Below are positions 29,578 to 38,473 of a DNA stretch of 64,000 bases, piece after piece. Origin of the DNA: Bacteroidales bacterium (GTDB lineage: Bacteria; Bacteroidota; Bacteroidia; Bacteroidales; VadinHA17); NCBI GenBank assembly GCA_016709865.1, contig JADJLX010000005.1:1-64000 (forward strand), written 5' to 3'. The stretch's first letter is position 1. Each line of letters begins with the position of its first letter. The position numbers were made by a program, and so were the translations under genes. The notes beneath the pieces are model-generated. The model ran no database searches. It was not told the DNA's origin and saw only the letters and a program-made list of their open reading frames with translations.

Positions 29578-29606
29578 GTTAATAATTTAACAACAAAAAT
29601 CACGCC
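29578..29606 (-). promoter_or_regulatory. Conserved upstream element
   Basis: GTTAATAATTTAAC then AACAAAAATCACGCC, 18 bp upstream of the start codon; a variant of the element seen at 615. Confidence 0.45.
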
Positions 29607-29882
29607 ATAGTTGATGTATTGTCCAGATAGATACTCTCTTGTCCAAGTGAATTTGTCAAGATACTGAATCCTGATAGGTGGCCAGAAATTTATTACATTG
29701 GAATAAAATTCTCCAGATGACCCAATCCCGGCAAATGATAAGAAGTGGTCACGGTACGATAAAACTGTCACGACGGCGATGCAAAAACCATTACTCAATA
29801 GTCTTGATTGTCTGTCTTGAGTAACTGTCTTTGATGCAGGATTTGTCACGGTATACAAATTTAATTATAAATAGGATTTGGA

Positions 29883-30205
29883 GTTATAGTGCGTTTGGAG
29901 TGTAAATTTGGGGTCAGGCATGATTCGCAAATGCACTATAACGGCCCGCTGGTATGGGCAGTAAGCGTTGGTGGCGCAGCCTGCCGTTGTGTCATGCTAT
30001 ACTTTAGCTGATAAACTGTCCCGGCGGCAAGCCACCATGGCGCAATTTTTGCAAGTCCCGGCGAAAGATAATTTGTGCCTGCATTATGGATTTGTCCAGA
30101 GCCGGAAAAGAGTTGGCAGATGAGTGAGAAGTTAATCGTCATGGCGAAATTGTCACGGTGAGGAGCAAAAATTGTGACAAGTTTATTACCCCAACCGTCC
30201 GGGTT
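29883..30205. repeat. S+L boundary repeat 16 (type B, mismatched arms)
   Basis: S is 29883-29942 (GTTATAGTGCGTTTG / CAAATGCACTATAAC). L is 29940-30205 (266 bp). The left arm is CCCGCTGGTATGGG but the right arm is CCCCAACCGTCCGG, so the outer arms do not match as in other copies; it looks chimeric. The next cassette starts GTTAGCATTCGGGCC. Confidence 0.88.
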
Positions 30206-30560
30206 AGCATTCGGGCCTATATTAAAACTGTCCCGATATGAAAAATTTGTCACGATAAATGAAATTTGTCAAGATTTTAAGTCCCGATAAGTGGCGATGA
30301 GTTGGCTGTCATGATAAAATGGTCACGATGGCTGTGTCCCGATAAACGGCGAGAATTGCTCCTGGTGCAGAAGTTGGCAGATGGCGATGCAAAAACCATG
30401 ACAACAGCGCGTCGGCCGACAGCCCCATAGACTTTGTCACGGATGCAGGATTGCTCCCGGTGTAAAGGTTTAATTAGTGGGTGTAAATAATGTTGATAGA
30501 CGTTGGGGTTATGAAGGATTTGTCCGTGCTGGCGAAGGTAATTAAGCCTACCCGCTTGTT
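30206..30560. repeat. Cassette start fused to right part of a type D L block
   Basis: A cassette start (GTTAGCATTCGGGCC, 30203) runs about 70 bp. It then joins the interior of a type D L at AAGTCCCGATAAGTGGCG (about 30273), which continues to GTT 30558. The left half of L, an S and any gene are missing. This is a deletion remnant. Confidence 0.75.
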
Positions 30561-30697
30561 AGCACATGTATTAAATTTGAAACTGTCTACTGCCTAAAAA
30601 TTATCTAGTTATTTGAAATCATATTTTATGGCGCTGATTACGTAGGTGTCTCGGCTGCCTCAGACAATTAAGCCTACCATACTTGTTAGCCTGCGTA

Positions 30698-31888
30698 TTA
30701 ATTTAAATTTTCAAATATCTGGGATAGAAACTTGTCAAGAGTCGCTTCACTTTCTTTTGAGTGTCCTACGTGTCGATAAATAATCTTTCCAGTTTTATCA
30801 ATGATCAGCGTAAAAGGAATTGCTGGCACTGAAAAATTGTCTGATATATCCTTATTATATATCTCCCCATTTCGAAACATAGTTGTTGCATTATACCAGT
30901 TATCAATTTTTTCTTGATTTATCGCTTCTATCCAGGTTTCTTTATTTTTATCTAACCAAGCAATAGCAATAATCTCAAGTCCCTGTGGATGATATTGGCT
31001 ATAAATTTCTCTCGAATGAGGAAAACTTTCACGACATGGCACACACCAGCTAGCCCAAAAATCAATCAATACAACATTTTTGTCACGAAATTGGGAAAAA
31101 GTAATTGTCTGATTATTTATGTCTTTTATATTTATGTCAGGAACTTTTGCACCAATTTGAACATTTTCTTTTTTTCTGATTTCGTCAAGAATATTTTTGC
31201 CATTACTACTTTCCTTGAGTGTAATGTCTAATCCATTAAAGATTGATTTTGTAGAGTCAAGTGACACAACCTCGTTACTTCCTAACATCTCTAATTGAGC
31301 TACAGAAAGAAACGATTTTGGATTATCAATTACGAATTTAATCTTTATGGAATCTAATTTCTTTTTGTTTTGTGTCCATTGCATATTTATTTCTTCTGCC
31401 TTCTTCTCAAACAGCATTTTTGAGGAATCTTCCAATGTTTTTTTAATGCTCTCACTGATTTTATTCTTCTGATCCCTAAGCATCGCAAACCTCTCATGAA
31501 TTGGTTTTTCCATTTTGGATAATAAAACAGCATCATCTTGTGTCTTTGAACCAGTCATTATACATTCTTCAAAATTGCCTTTTGATACAGAAATCTTCAT
31601 TTTATTCGGTTCAATATATATAAAGACTCTATCAGAATCGTTTCTCCCACTCATCACAGCAGAAATTGGCTCAACAATCTTTCCGGTAAAAATAAATCTA
31701 CCATTTTTAATTCTGGTGGTATCATAAATTCTGGCATTATCTGACCAATATGTTAAAACTAATGAGCCTGTATCCTGACCGCTAATTTGCCCCTGAAGGG
31801 TAAATTTTTGGAATTCTTTGTCTGAGTGAGAAGTGCAGGAACTGATCAAGATGAGAATACCCAAGATAGTGGAATGAGACAATTTCAT
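30698..31888 (-). CDS. DUF4369-thioredoxin (TlpA/ResA-like) lipoprotein, copy 1
   Basis: 396 residues from ATG 31888 (MKLSHSTILGILILISSCTS); earlier in-frame ATGs add 2-9 residues. The lipoprotein signal is followed by a DUF4369 domain (about 25-120: 'FTLQGQISGQDTGSLVLTYW', 'GRFIFTGKIVEPISAV'). A coiled, charged linker (about 130-220) and a thioredoxin-like domain (about 245-390) follow, with 'DFWASWCVPCRESFPH' containing the CxxC redox pair and the cis-Pro loop 'VPAIPFTLIID'. It is expected to be a periplasm-facing thiol-disulfide oxidoreductase. A frameshifted second copy is at 48211-49394. Confidence 0.92.
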   Translation of the reverse strand: MKLSHSTILGILILISSCTSHSDKEFQKFTLQGQISGQDTGSLVLTYWSDNARIYDTTRIKNGRFIFTGKIVEPISAVMSGRNDSDRVFIYIEPNKMKISVSKGNFEECIMTGSKTQDDAVLLSKMEKPIHERFAMLRDQKNKISESIKKTLEDSSKMLFEKKAEEINMQWTQNKKKLDSIKIKFVIDNPKSFLSVAQLEMLGSNEVVSLDSTKSIFNGLDITLKESSNGKNILDEIRKKENVQIGAKVPDINIKDINNQTITFSQFRDKNVVLIDFWASWCVPCRESFPHSREIYSQYHPQGLEIIAIAWLDKNKETWIEAINQEKIDNWYNATTMFRNGEIYNKDISDNFSVPAIPFTLIIDKTGKIIYRHVGHSKESEATLDKFLSQIFENLN

Positions 31889-32063
31889 AGACATTTTAAT
31901 TAAGTGGTGATACAATAATGATGTAAGCTATATAAATTTTTTGATTTTTCGATGTTTTAATACTATTAGCTGATATTGTTTCGGACTCTGAATCTGTCAA
32001 GGTTTTTGCAGTCCCGTTAATATGGCGGGAAATGTCACATTATGCTGAAATTTTTAAAAAGAT

Positions 32064-32575
32064 GTTAGTACATGTATTTTTAGTCGCGCGATGGGAGAGT
32101 CCCGGTAGAATGCAGTATTGTTAATTAAATAACAGAGCTCTCTTGTGACGGAGCGAGGGCCTGCTGTCCGTCGTGCGAGGGCAGGTCCCGATAAAGTGCT
32201 GAATTTCTATTGTCATGATAAAACTTTATAAATACGGCGCGAGGGGTAAGTCACACGTTACCAAATATATGTGCTAACGGCTCGGCGGTTGCGGTAGTAA
32301 ACGTTGGTGGCGCCGTCCGCCGTTACGTTCCCGATAGCTATCGGGACTGGTACTTTAGGCAGTATTAGTCCCGGCGGACAAGCCACCATGGCGCAATTTT
32401 TGCCATCCCGATAGCTATCGGGACCGGCGAAGGATGAAGTTGTCATAGTATACGGATTTGTCCAGAGCCGGAAAGCACGGATTTGGAAGATGAGTGAGAA
32501 ATTAATCGTCATGAAAAAATTGTCAAGGTATGGCGCAAAAAATGTGACAAGTTTATTACCCCAACCATCCGGGTT
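32064..32575. repeat. S+L boundary repeat 18 (type B with two palindromic inserts)
   Basis: S is 32064-32278 (GTTAGTACATGTA / ATATATGTGCTAAC). L is 32276-32575 (300 bp). Two copies of CCCGATAGCTATCGGG (32330-32345 and 32407-32422) interrupt otherwise standard type B sequence. The next cassette starts GTTAGCATACGGGCC. Confidence 0.92.
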
Positions 32576-32802
32576 AGCATACGGGCCAGAATTAAAACTG
32601 TCCCGATGAAAAGAATTTGTCACGATAACTGATTTGTCATGATTTTAAGTCCTGGCTACAAGCAGGATTTGTCTTGGTAGTGATACTTTATAAAAAGCAG
32701 TCATGACGAAACGAATTTGTCACGGTAGTCCCAGTCGTGGCTGAAAGGCAGGAATTGTCTTGATATTGTTATCTTGTTAACAGGCCATGTTAGGGTCATT
32801 TG

Positions 32803-33840
32803 TCAAGTATTATTGAATCCTAAGTCGCCTTTGTTTTTTTTATCAAGATTTAAGTTCAAGACATCCTTTCTGGAGTTAATACCAAGCTTTGAATAAATGC
32901 TATTAATATGCGATTTAACTGTACTTAAACCAATTGAGATGATTTCGGAGATTTCCTTATTGGATTTACCCTCAATCATCAAAGCAAAAATTTTTCTTTC
33001 TTGTATACTTAAATCACGAAGTAAATTTTGATTCTTTTGAGTAAGTTTAAAATATATCATGGACAAAAGAACTCCCATAACTAAACATATCCCGCCAATA
33101 AGAAATGGTATCCAGTGTCTGTTATTTTGAGATTGAGGGATTCTCTTACGAAATTCAATGAAATAGGTAGAACGTTCTTTACTCCACTTTGATAAGAAGT
33201 TTCTGTAGAACTGTTGATTTATTGGATAATTTTTTTCGAAGTTACTTTTATATAATGCATACAAAGAAACAATTGGGTTAGAACAAGAATCTGCTAAACT
33301 TCTAAGTTTTTCAGAAACAGCATTTTTAATTAACTCTTTTTTTATCACATAGCCGTTTATATTTACTGTGTCCAGAAAACTAGCAATCTCGTTTACTTGC
33401 AGCATCATTTTGTTTGGAAGATATCCATAAACTGAAGCATCCGCTAGAAATTTCGAATTGCACGAGTCCTTTATAATTATATGTGATTGGTTATTAGCTA
33501 TTACTAATATGTAATTCTCATCTCTGCCACCTATAATTAAAGATGTGGGGGGGTCATTTTTTTTGGCAATATGAATTCGGAAGAGATTATCCTCTATTGG
33601 CAAGTATTGTGTTTTGAAACTGAACCGTCCTGAATTGTCAATTAAGGATTGATCAATTATCATGTCATATGCCATGGTATTGATATTATCTATATCAGGG
33701 ATAATTGAAAGGTAAGCAATAGGTTTCCAAATGGTTGTATCAATTACAATTTGTCCATCTATTGATGATTGTGCTTTTATTTCTTGAAGAATAGAGGAGA
33801 CTAATAATAGAATAAGCGCAAGTTTATACATAAATCTCAT
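32803..33840 (-). CDS. Membrane-anchored LuxR-type regulator
   Basis: 345 residues. Signal peptide or first membrane segment about 4-23. An extracytoplasmic region follows (about 24-240), starting with a DUF4369-like strand set ('SIDGQIVIDTTIWKPIAYLSI'). Then one transmembrane helix ('WIPFLIGGICLVMGVLLSMIYF') and a cytosolic GerE/LuxR helix-turn-helix ('LSIQERKIFALMIEGKSNKEISEIISIGLSTVKSHINSIYSKLGINSR'). The layout resembles a one-component sensor that reads an envelope signal and binds DNA at the membrane. Its start overlaps the stop of the preceding secreted protein gene as ATGA, so the two are co-translated and the secreted protein may be its ligand or effector. Confidence 0.88.
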   Translation of the reverse strand: MRFMYKLALILLLVSSILQEIKAQSSIDGQIVIDTTIWKPIAYLSIIPDIDNINTMAYDMIIDQSLIDNSGRFSFKTQYLPIEDNLFRIHIAKKNDPPTSLIIGGRDENYILVIANNQSHIIIKDSCNSKFLADASVYGYLPNKMMLQVNEIASFLDTVNINGYVIKKELIKNAVSEKLRSLADSCSNPIVSLYALYKSNFEKNYPINQQFYRNFLSKWSKERSTYFIEFRKRIPQSQNNRHWIPFLIGGICLVMGVLLSMIYFKLTQKNQNLLRDLSIQERKIFALMIEGKSNKEISEIISIGLSTVKSHINSIYSKLGINSRKDVLNLNLDKKNKGDLGFNNT

Positions 33841-34379
33841 AATTTAATTTTTACATAGACTTTTCTTGCACTATTTGCACTATCGATTTTGTCTGTCAAG
33901 AAAATATATATTACTCCAGAAGTATTATCTGAGTAAATCTTCGCTTTCCAATCTCCTTTTATTGGATTTATAATTGTCCTGATAAGATCACCAGAGGCAG
34001 CTTTATTCTCATCAAGACCCTTTAAATTGTTATCAATATTTTTATATTTATTTACTCTTGCATTATTTTTTGAGGGACATTTTATTGAGTATTTAACTTG
34101 TCTTTCTCCAGAAGGATCAAAAATTTCTAAGGTTAGACTTCCAGTTTGAATTAAAGAGTATGACATAATGGTAATGGAATTTAAGCTATCCTTCAGAGGA
34201 ATAATCTTTTCTTGCACACCTGTCTCATTATTAAGAATAATTTCTGTTTGAAATTTCATTTGTTTTGTCAATTCTTGTGCAGTCTGTCCAGATAGTTTAT
34301 TTGTCTGGCCCATAATGAAATTTGCATTAAGCAGAAAAAAAATGAACGCTACAAAAAATCCTTTAATTGTTGTCATCAT
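33837..34379 (-). CDS. Secreted protein co-translated with the LuxR sensor
   Basis: 180 residues. Signal peptide about 1-25 (ANFIMGQ). The mature part is a beta-rich domain ('MSYSLIQTGSLTLEIFDPSGERQVKYSIK', 'IINPIKGDWKAKIYSDNTSGVIYIFLTD'). This resembles small proteins in which a strand set ends 'GxWxxKIxxxNxxGxIxI', as in C-terminal pre-peptidase-like or jelly-roll folds. The assignment is uncertain and no catalytic residues are seen. The ATGA overlap with the membrane LuxR regulator suggests a functional link. Confidence 0.78.
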   Translation of the reverse strand: MMTTIKGFFVAFIFFLLNANFIMGQTNKLSGQTAQELTKQMKFQTEIILNNETGVQEKIIPLKDSLNSITIMSYSLIQTGSLTLEIFDPSGERQVKYSIKCPSKNNARVNKYKNIDNNLKGLDENKAASGDLIRTIINPIKGDWKAKIYSDNTSGVIYIFLTDKIDSANSARKVYVKIKL

Positions 34380-34624
34380 GACGATTGAATTAGGTTTGTA
34401 ATAATAACGATTACAAAGCTATTTGAAGAATTTATCATATTAGTGCAGATGAGGATTGAATAAAGGATAAGAAAAGGTTGAAAAATTGCTATTTGTAAGA
34501 TTTTTTTGGCACATTAGGTATAATTCTGGGAAAAATGACCGGTAACTTGCTTACAGATTCTTTTATTAATCAAAGTTACAAAGTTTTTTGAATCCCGGTT
34601 GTCGTGTAAAAGCCCGCCTTTTCA

Positions 34625-35052
34625 GTTAGCATTTGGGCCATCTGTCCAGGTTACGTAATTGTCACGGTATGAGTAATTGTCCCGATAGGCGCGCAGCGGG
34701 CCTGAATGCTAACGGCCCGCTGGTAGATTTAGTTGCCGACCGTGTCAGGGTTGGCATGTGTTTTTGCACAGTCCCGGTAAGTGGCGATAAGTTGGCTGTC
34801 ATGATAAAATTGTCACGATGGCTGAGTCCCGATAAACGGCGCGGATTGCTCCCGGTGCAGAATTTGGCAGATGGCGATGCAAAAACCATGACAACAGCGC
34901 GTCGGCCGACAGCCCCATAGACTTTGTCACGGATGCAGGATTGCTCCCGGTGCAAAAAGTATAATAAGTGGGTGTAACCTGCGGTGATAGACTTTGGGGT
35001 TATGAAGGATTTGTCCGGGCTGGCGAAGGCAATTAAACCTACCAGCGATGTT
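34625..35052. repeat. S+L boundary repeat 19 (type D)
   Basis: S is 34625-34713 (GTTAGCATTTGGGCC / GGGCCTGAATGCTAAC). L is 34711-35052 (342 bp), arm CCCGCTGGTAGATTTAG matched by AAACCTACCAGCG. The next cassette starts GTTATAGTTAGTTG. Confidence 0.92.
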
Positions 35053-35096
35053 ATAGTTAGTTGCAATTTTAAAACTGTCACGGAACAACGGAACTG

Positions 35097-35504
35097 TCAA
35101 GGATTAACGGCTCCTTTAAAAGTCAGGTAATCATCTACAGAGACTCTGTATTTAAAATTTTCTCCAGTCCCGATAAATTTTAAATTATAAGTATAGTAAC
35201 AAATGCAATCACAGTTTCCAATTTTTGTATTGAGTATTTTAATTATAATACTATCGCCTTTTATATCGGAGGATGTTGAATACTCTCCACAACATGTGGC
35301 ATTAAAACCTGTAAGTATCTCAAGGTTTTCGTTTACTATTGAACATGTTACACCATTAGTTCCCAAAATCTGAGCTCCTTTAGAAGAGTCTCCTTTATCT
35401 AGAGCACAGCCTCCTGGAATCGTTTCTGAAAACTTAAGATCACCTATCCGTTCGCAGGAGATAAAGGCTGCGATCAACACAATAAGAAGAAATAGTTTTT
35501 TCAT
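35097..35504 (-). CDS. Cysteine-rich small lipoprotein
   Basis: 135 residues. Lipoprotein signal residues 1-17 (LIAAFISCE). Cysteines recur in the mature part: 'GGCALD', 'GVTCSIV', 'NATCCGEY', 'IGNCDCICYYTYNLKF'. The CC and CxCxC groups suggest several disulfides or a metal site. The pattern (Gly-Cys start, CC in the middle, CxCxCxYD near the end) is one I recall from other Bacteroidota lipoproteins, without a name. The conserved upstream element lies 16 bp away. Sole gene of its cassette, whose end is damaged. Confidence 0.78.
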   Translation of the reverse strand: MKKLFLLIVLIAAFISCERIGDLKFSETIPGGCALDKGDSSKGAQILGTNGVTCSIVNENLEILTGFNATCCGEYSTSSDIKGDSIIIKILNTKIGNCDCICYYTYNLKFIGTGENFKYRVSVDDYLTFKGAVNP

Positions 35505-35519
35505 GATGGAGACTTTAGT

Positions 35520-35548
35520 GTTAATTTATTCACAGCAAAAATCAAGCC
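35520..35548 (-). promoter_or_regulatory. Conserved upstream element (variant)
   Basis: GTTAATTTATTCAC then AGCAAAAATCAAGCC, 16 bp upstream of the start codon. Confidence 0.45.
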
Positions 35549-35630
35549 AGTCAGTAATAAATTTGAGTATTATTCTTCAGTCCCGGCAGATATGCAGTAT
35601 TTAAATCGTCAAGATAGAGTTGTCCAAGGT

Positions 35631-35789
35631 GCCAGTCCCGGCGAACGATATAGTTGTCACGATAAACGGATTTGTCCAGAGCCGGAAAACACGAATTTGG
35701 CAGATGAGCGAAAAGCTAAGGGTCAAGATAAAATTGTCAAGGTTAGGAGCAAAAATTGTGACAAGTTTATTACCCCAACCGTCCGGGTT
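35631..35789. repeat. Right half of a type B L block
   Basis: Type B sequence is recognisable only from CCAGTCCCGGCGAACG onward to CCCCAACCGTCCGGGTT. The left half, the S and the expected complement of GTTATAGTTAG are missing. The junction lies at an AGTCCCGG motif, as at 30273. The next cassette starts GTTAGCACAAGTA. Confidence 0.8.
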
Positions 35790-35820
35790 AGCACAAGTAA
35801 TTTTTTCTTTAAATCTCTTA

Positions 35821-36558
35821 TTAGTTTTTTAATGTTTTTAAATATTCTTCTGATAAATTTGTGATCATATCTACCAAGTCCGAATCAAGTATTTTTATTA
35901 AATCTACTTGGACCCTGAGAAGTTCTCTGTTTGAGTATTCTTCCATAAATGGAGGATATTGGTCATTATACATAATCCTTGAGAGAATTGCCAAAGACGA
36001 TTCCATTCCTGCAACTCCATAGTACTCAACTCGTAATTCAAATTTTTGTTTCTGATTATCAATGGCAAGTTGGAAAAGCTCTAATTTTTGAGCTTTCGTC
36101 AAGCTCTTAAGAATTTCATTTTGCGCAAGGAATAATTCATGATTGATTATATTAATTATATAATGGCCAATTTCCAAATCTGTCCATGAACCCCAGTTCC
36201 CTTCAATATTTAACTCTTTATAAGCGCTGACAATTACAGGATAGGCATCACTTCGTCTTAATAGTTCTCCAAAACCATTACAGATCCCTTCGACATAATC
36301 AAATCCTTGTTGTAAACTATTCCGTGTCCAGATCATCCTTATTTCAGGATATGTTAAGCAGGTTTGAAATAACTCATCCGTATAAATACATCCGACAATA
36401 TCTTTCGGTATTTTATAGAATTCCAGGGCTTCAAGGAATGTTATGCCATCTGGTTTCTCAGGATAAATATAAACGCCCCTGTCTATATCCTTACAAGTAT
36501 CTTTTGAGCAACTAAAAACAAACAATCCTATTAGAAAAATCGAATAAAATTTATTCAT
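35821..36558 (-). CDS. Hypothetical helical lipoprotein
   Basis: 245 residues from ATG 36558 (MNKFYSIFLIGLFVFSCSKD, lipobox FSC); upstream ATGs add 1-9 residues. Unlike most cargo here it is mainly alpha-helical ('ITFLEALEFYKIPKDIVGCIYTDELFQTCLTYPEIRMIW', 'IINIINHELFLAQNEILKSLTKAQKLELFQLAID', 'LRVQVDLIKILDSDLVDMITNL'). I do not recognise the family or any catalytic site. Envelope anchored by inference. Sole gene of cassette 35787-36855. Confidence 0.75.
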   Translation of the reverse strand: MNKFYSIFLIGLFVFSCSKDTCKDIDRGVYIYPEKPDGITFLEALEFYKIPKDIVGCIYTDELFQTCLTYPEIRMIWTRNSLQQGFDYVEGICNGFGELLRRSDAYPVIVSAYKELNIEGNWGSWTDLEIGHYIINIINHELFLAQNEILKSLTKAQKLELFQLAIDNQKQKFELRVEYYGVAGMESSLAILSRIMYNDQYPPFMEEYSNRELLRVQVDLIKILDSDLVDMITNLSEEYLKTLKN

Positions 36559-36639
36559 CATAATTTTAAATCCTCCTATTTTCATGGTTCAAAGATACTC
36601 TATTTCAACATTTAGCATCTCAATTCTTCGCTCTTATCA

Positions 36640-37122
36640 GTTAGCACAAGTTTTTAGTCGCGCGAGGGACTAGTCCTGGTAAAAGGCAGAATTGTTATTT
36701 TGTTAACAGAATTATATAACTGACGGCGGGCAGGCAAATTGTCTTTTGTGCGACTGGCATGTCCTATTAAAGAGCAGAAATTATCTTGTCAAGATAAAAC
36801 ATTTTAAACATGGTGCGCGGGCATAATCGTCACATACTGAAATATTTGTGCTAACGACCCGCTGGTATAGGCAGTAAGCGTTGGTGGCGCCGTCCACCGA
36901 TACGAGTCCCGGTACTTTAGCCGAAAAACTGTCCCGGCGGGCAAGTCACCATGGCGCAATTTTTGCAAGTCCCGGCGAAAGATAATTTGTCCCTGCATTA
37001 CGGATTTGTCCAGAGCCGGAAAGCACGGATTTGGCAGATGAGTGAGAATTAATCGTCATGAAAAAATTGTCAAGGTATGGCGCAAAAAATGTGACAAGTT
37101 TATTACCCCAACCGACCGTGTT
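36640..37122. repeat. S+L boundary repeat 21 (type B, mismatched arms)
   Basis: S is 36640-36855 (216 bp; GTTAGCACAAG / ATATTTGTGCTAAC). L is 36853-37122 (270 bp), starting AACGACCCGCTGGTATAGG but ending ACCCCAACCGACCGTGTT, so the arms are not complementary as in most copies. The next cassette starts GTTATAGTTAGTTG. Confidence 0.88.
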
Positions 37123-37222
37123 ATAGTTAGTTGTATCATTAAAACTGGCAAGATATCAGATATTTAATGAGGAGTGTATTATAAATTAAAGGCCGAATTC
37201 TTATTAGGTTTTTAATTTGAAA

Positions 37223-37867
37223 CTAAAACAATACTAATAGTTGCATATTGAGTCCAGTCACCGTAAATCCATCGGGTAATAATTGTCGCATTGGAGAAAA
37301 CGTAATGTCGAGGTTTTTACTAACATCAAAATTTGTGAGACTTGCATCTACATTAGCGTCCAGGATTGTTAATAGATACCACCCTGCGATACCTATATAT
37401 GATAAGTCGCGGTAACGTTTATAACCATCAACGCCACGTAACATACCTTCTTCATAGTATGCTTTCTGAGAGGGACTATAAGTATCAGGGTATAAAACTG
37501 GGTCATATGTTTTCGGATCAATAGTTTTTAGCTTACCTAGCTTAAGGTAACTTGTTGTTTGAGGGTTTTTATCTGAAAAATCCTGAAGAGCTTTTAAATA
37601 TTGATTGTATTGTGCAGAATTGAATCCCACACTATAGATTAAGCTTGCGAATCCTGCATAAACTATTGGGACTTTCCAATATTTCTTGTTATAAATTTGT
37701 CCAAGTCCGGGGAAAACGACAGCCATCATGGTTGCTTTAAGCGGGTCTGCTTTAAATTTTTGTTTTACTTGAGTCTGAATACGAATAGAATCCTGTGCAA
37801 GGGTGATGTTTTGTCCCACAACGAATTGCAGAGTTACTAAAAATAATATTGTGTGAATTGTTTTCAA
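37223..37867 (-). CDS. DUF5683 membrane protein
   Basis: 214 residues. Signal peptide about 1-24. The core is 'KFKADPLKATMMAVVFPGLGQIYNKKYWKVPIVYAGFASLIYSV', followed by a hydrophilic loop and 'YKRYRDLSYIGIAGWYLLTILDANVDASLTNFDVS'. The 'PGLGQIYNKKYWKVPIVY' and 'DANVDAHLxxFDVS'-like motifs are diagnostic for DUF5683, a conserved Bacteroidota envelope protein of unknown role. In most genomes it is chromosomal and single-copy near parB or lepB. Here it is carried in a cassette, so it may be a second, mobile version. Confidence 0.88.
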   Translation of the reverse strand: MKTIHTILFLVTLQFVVGQNITLAQDSIRIQTQVKQKFKADPLKATMMAVVFPGLGQIYNKKYWKVPIVYAGFASLIYSVGFNSAQYNQYLKALQDFSDKNPQTTSYLKLGKLKTIDPKTYDPVLYPDTYSPSQKAYYEEGMLRGVDGYKRYRDLSYIGIAGWYLLTILDANVDASLTNFDVSKNLDITFSPMRQLLPDGFTVTGLNMQLLVLF

Positions 37868-37935
37868 TTTAATTAAAACGAAACAATTAGTTGTTTATTG
37901 AGAAAACTGATAAAAATTTATTTGTCAAGTTTCAG

Positions 37936-38057
37936 AATCCCGGCAGATGGGTGTAGGTTATCCCTCCAGGCAAAGTTGTCCAAGTTACCAATCCCGGCAG
38001 ATGGGTGTAGGTTATCCCTCCAGACAAAGTTGTCCAAGTTACCAATCCCGGCAGATG
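37936..38057. repeat. 54-bp tandem duplication
   Basis: Two copies (37936-37989, 37990-38043) of a unit starting AATCCCGGCAGATGGGTG, with a third partial start at 38044. They differ by one base (CCAGG/CCAGA). The unit is built from the dispersed CCCGGCAGATG and GTCCAAGT motifs. Confidence 0.85.
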
Positions 38058-38148
38058 AGTGAAGATTTACTCGTCATGATATAATTGTCCAGATGTTAAA
38101 TCCAGTCAAAAGAGCAGGATTTGTCTCGATAAACGAACATCGTTTTCG

Positions 38149-38473
38149 GTTATAGTTAGTTGCTTAAAGCTCTCTAACGTGCAGAAACCCAACAATTAAC
38201 TATAACGGCTCGGTGGTTGCGGTAGTAAGCGTTGGTGGCGCCGTCCGCCGATACGTGTCCCGGTACTTTAGGTCGGATTAGTCCCGGCGGACAAGCCACC
38301 ATGGCGCAATTTTTGCCAGTCCCGGCGAACGGTAAAGTTGTCACGGTATACGGATTTGTCCAGAGCCGGAAAAAACGGATTTGGCAGATGATTGATAAGT
38401 TAAGTGTCAAGATAAAATTGTCACGGTAGCGAGCAAAAATTGTGACAAGCTTATTACCCCAACCATCCGGGTT
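38149..38473. repeat. S+L boundary repeat 22 (type B)
   Basis: S is 38149-38206 (58 bp; GTTATAGTTAGTTG / CAACAATTAACTATAAC). L is 38204-38473 (270 bp), arms CGGTGGTTGCGGTAGTAAGC / GCTTATTACCCCAACCATCC. The next cassette starts GTTATAGTTAGTTG. Confidence 0.92.
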
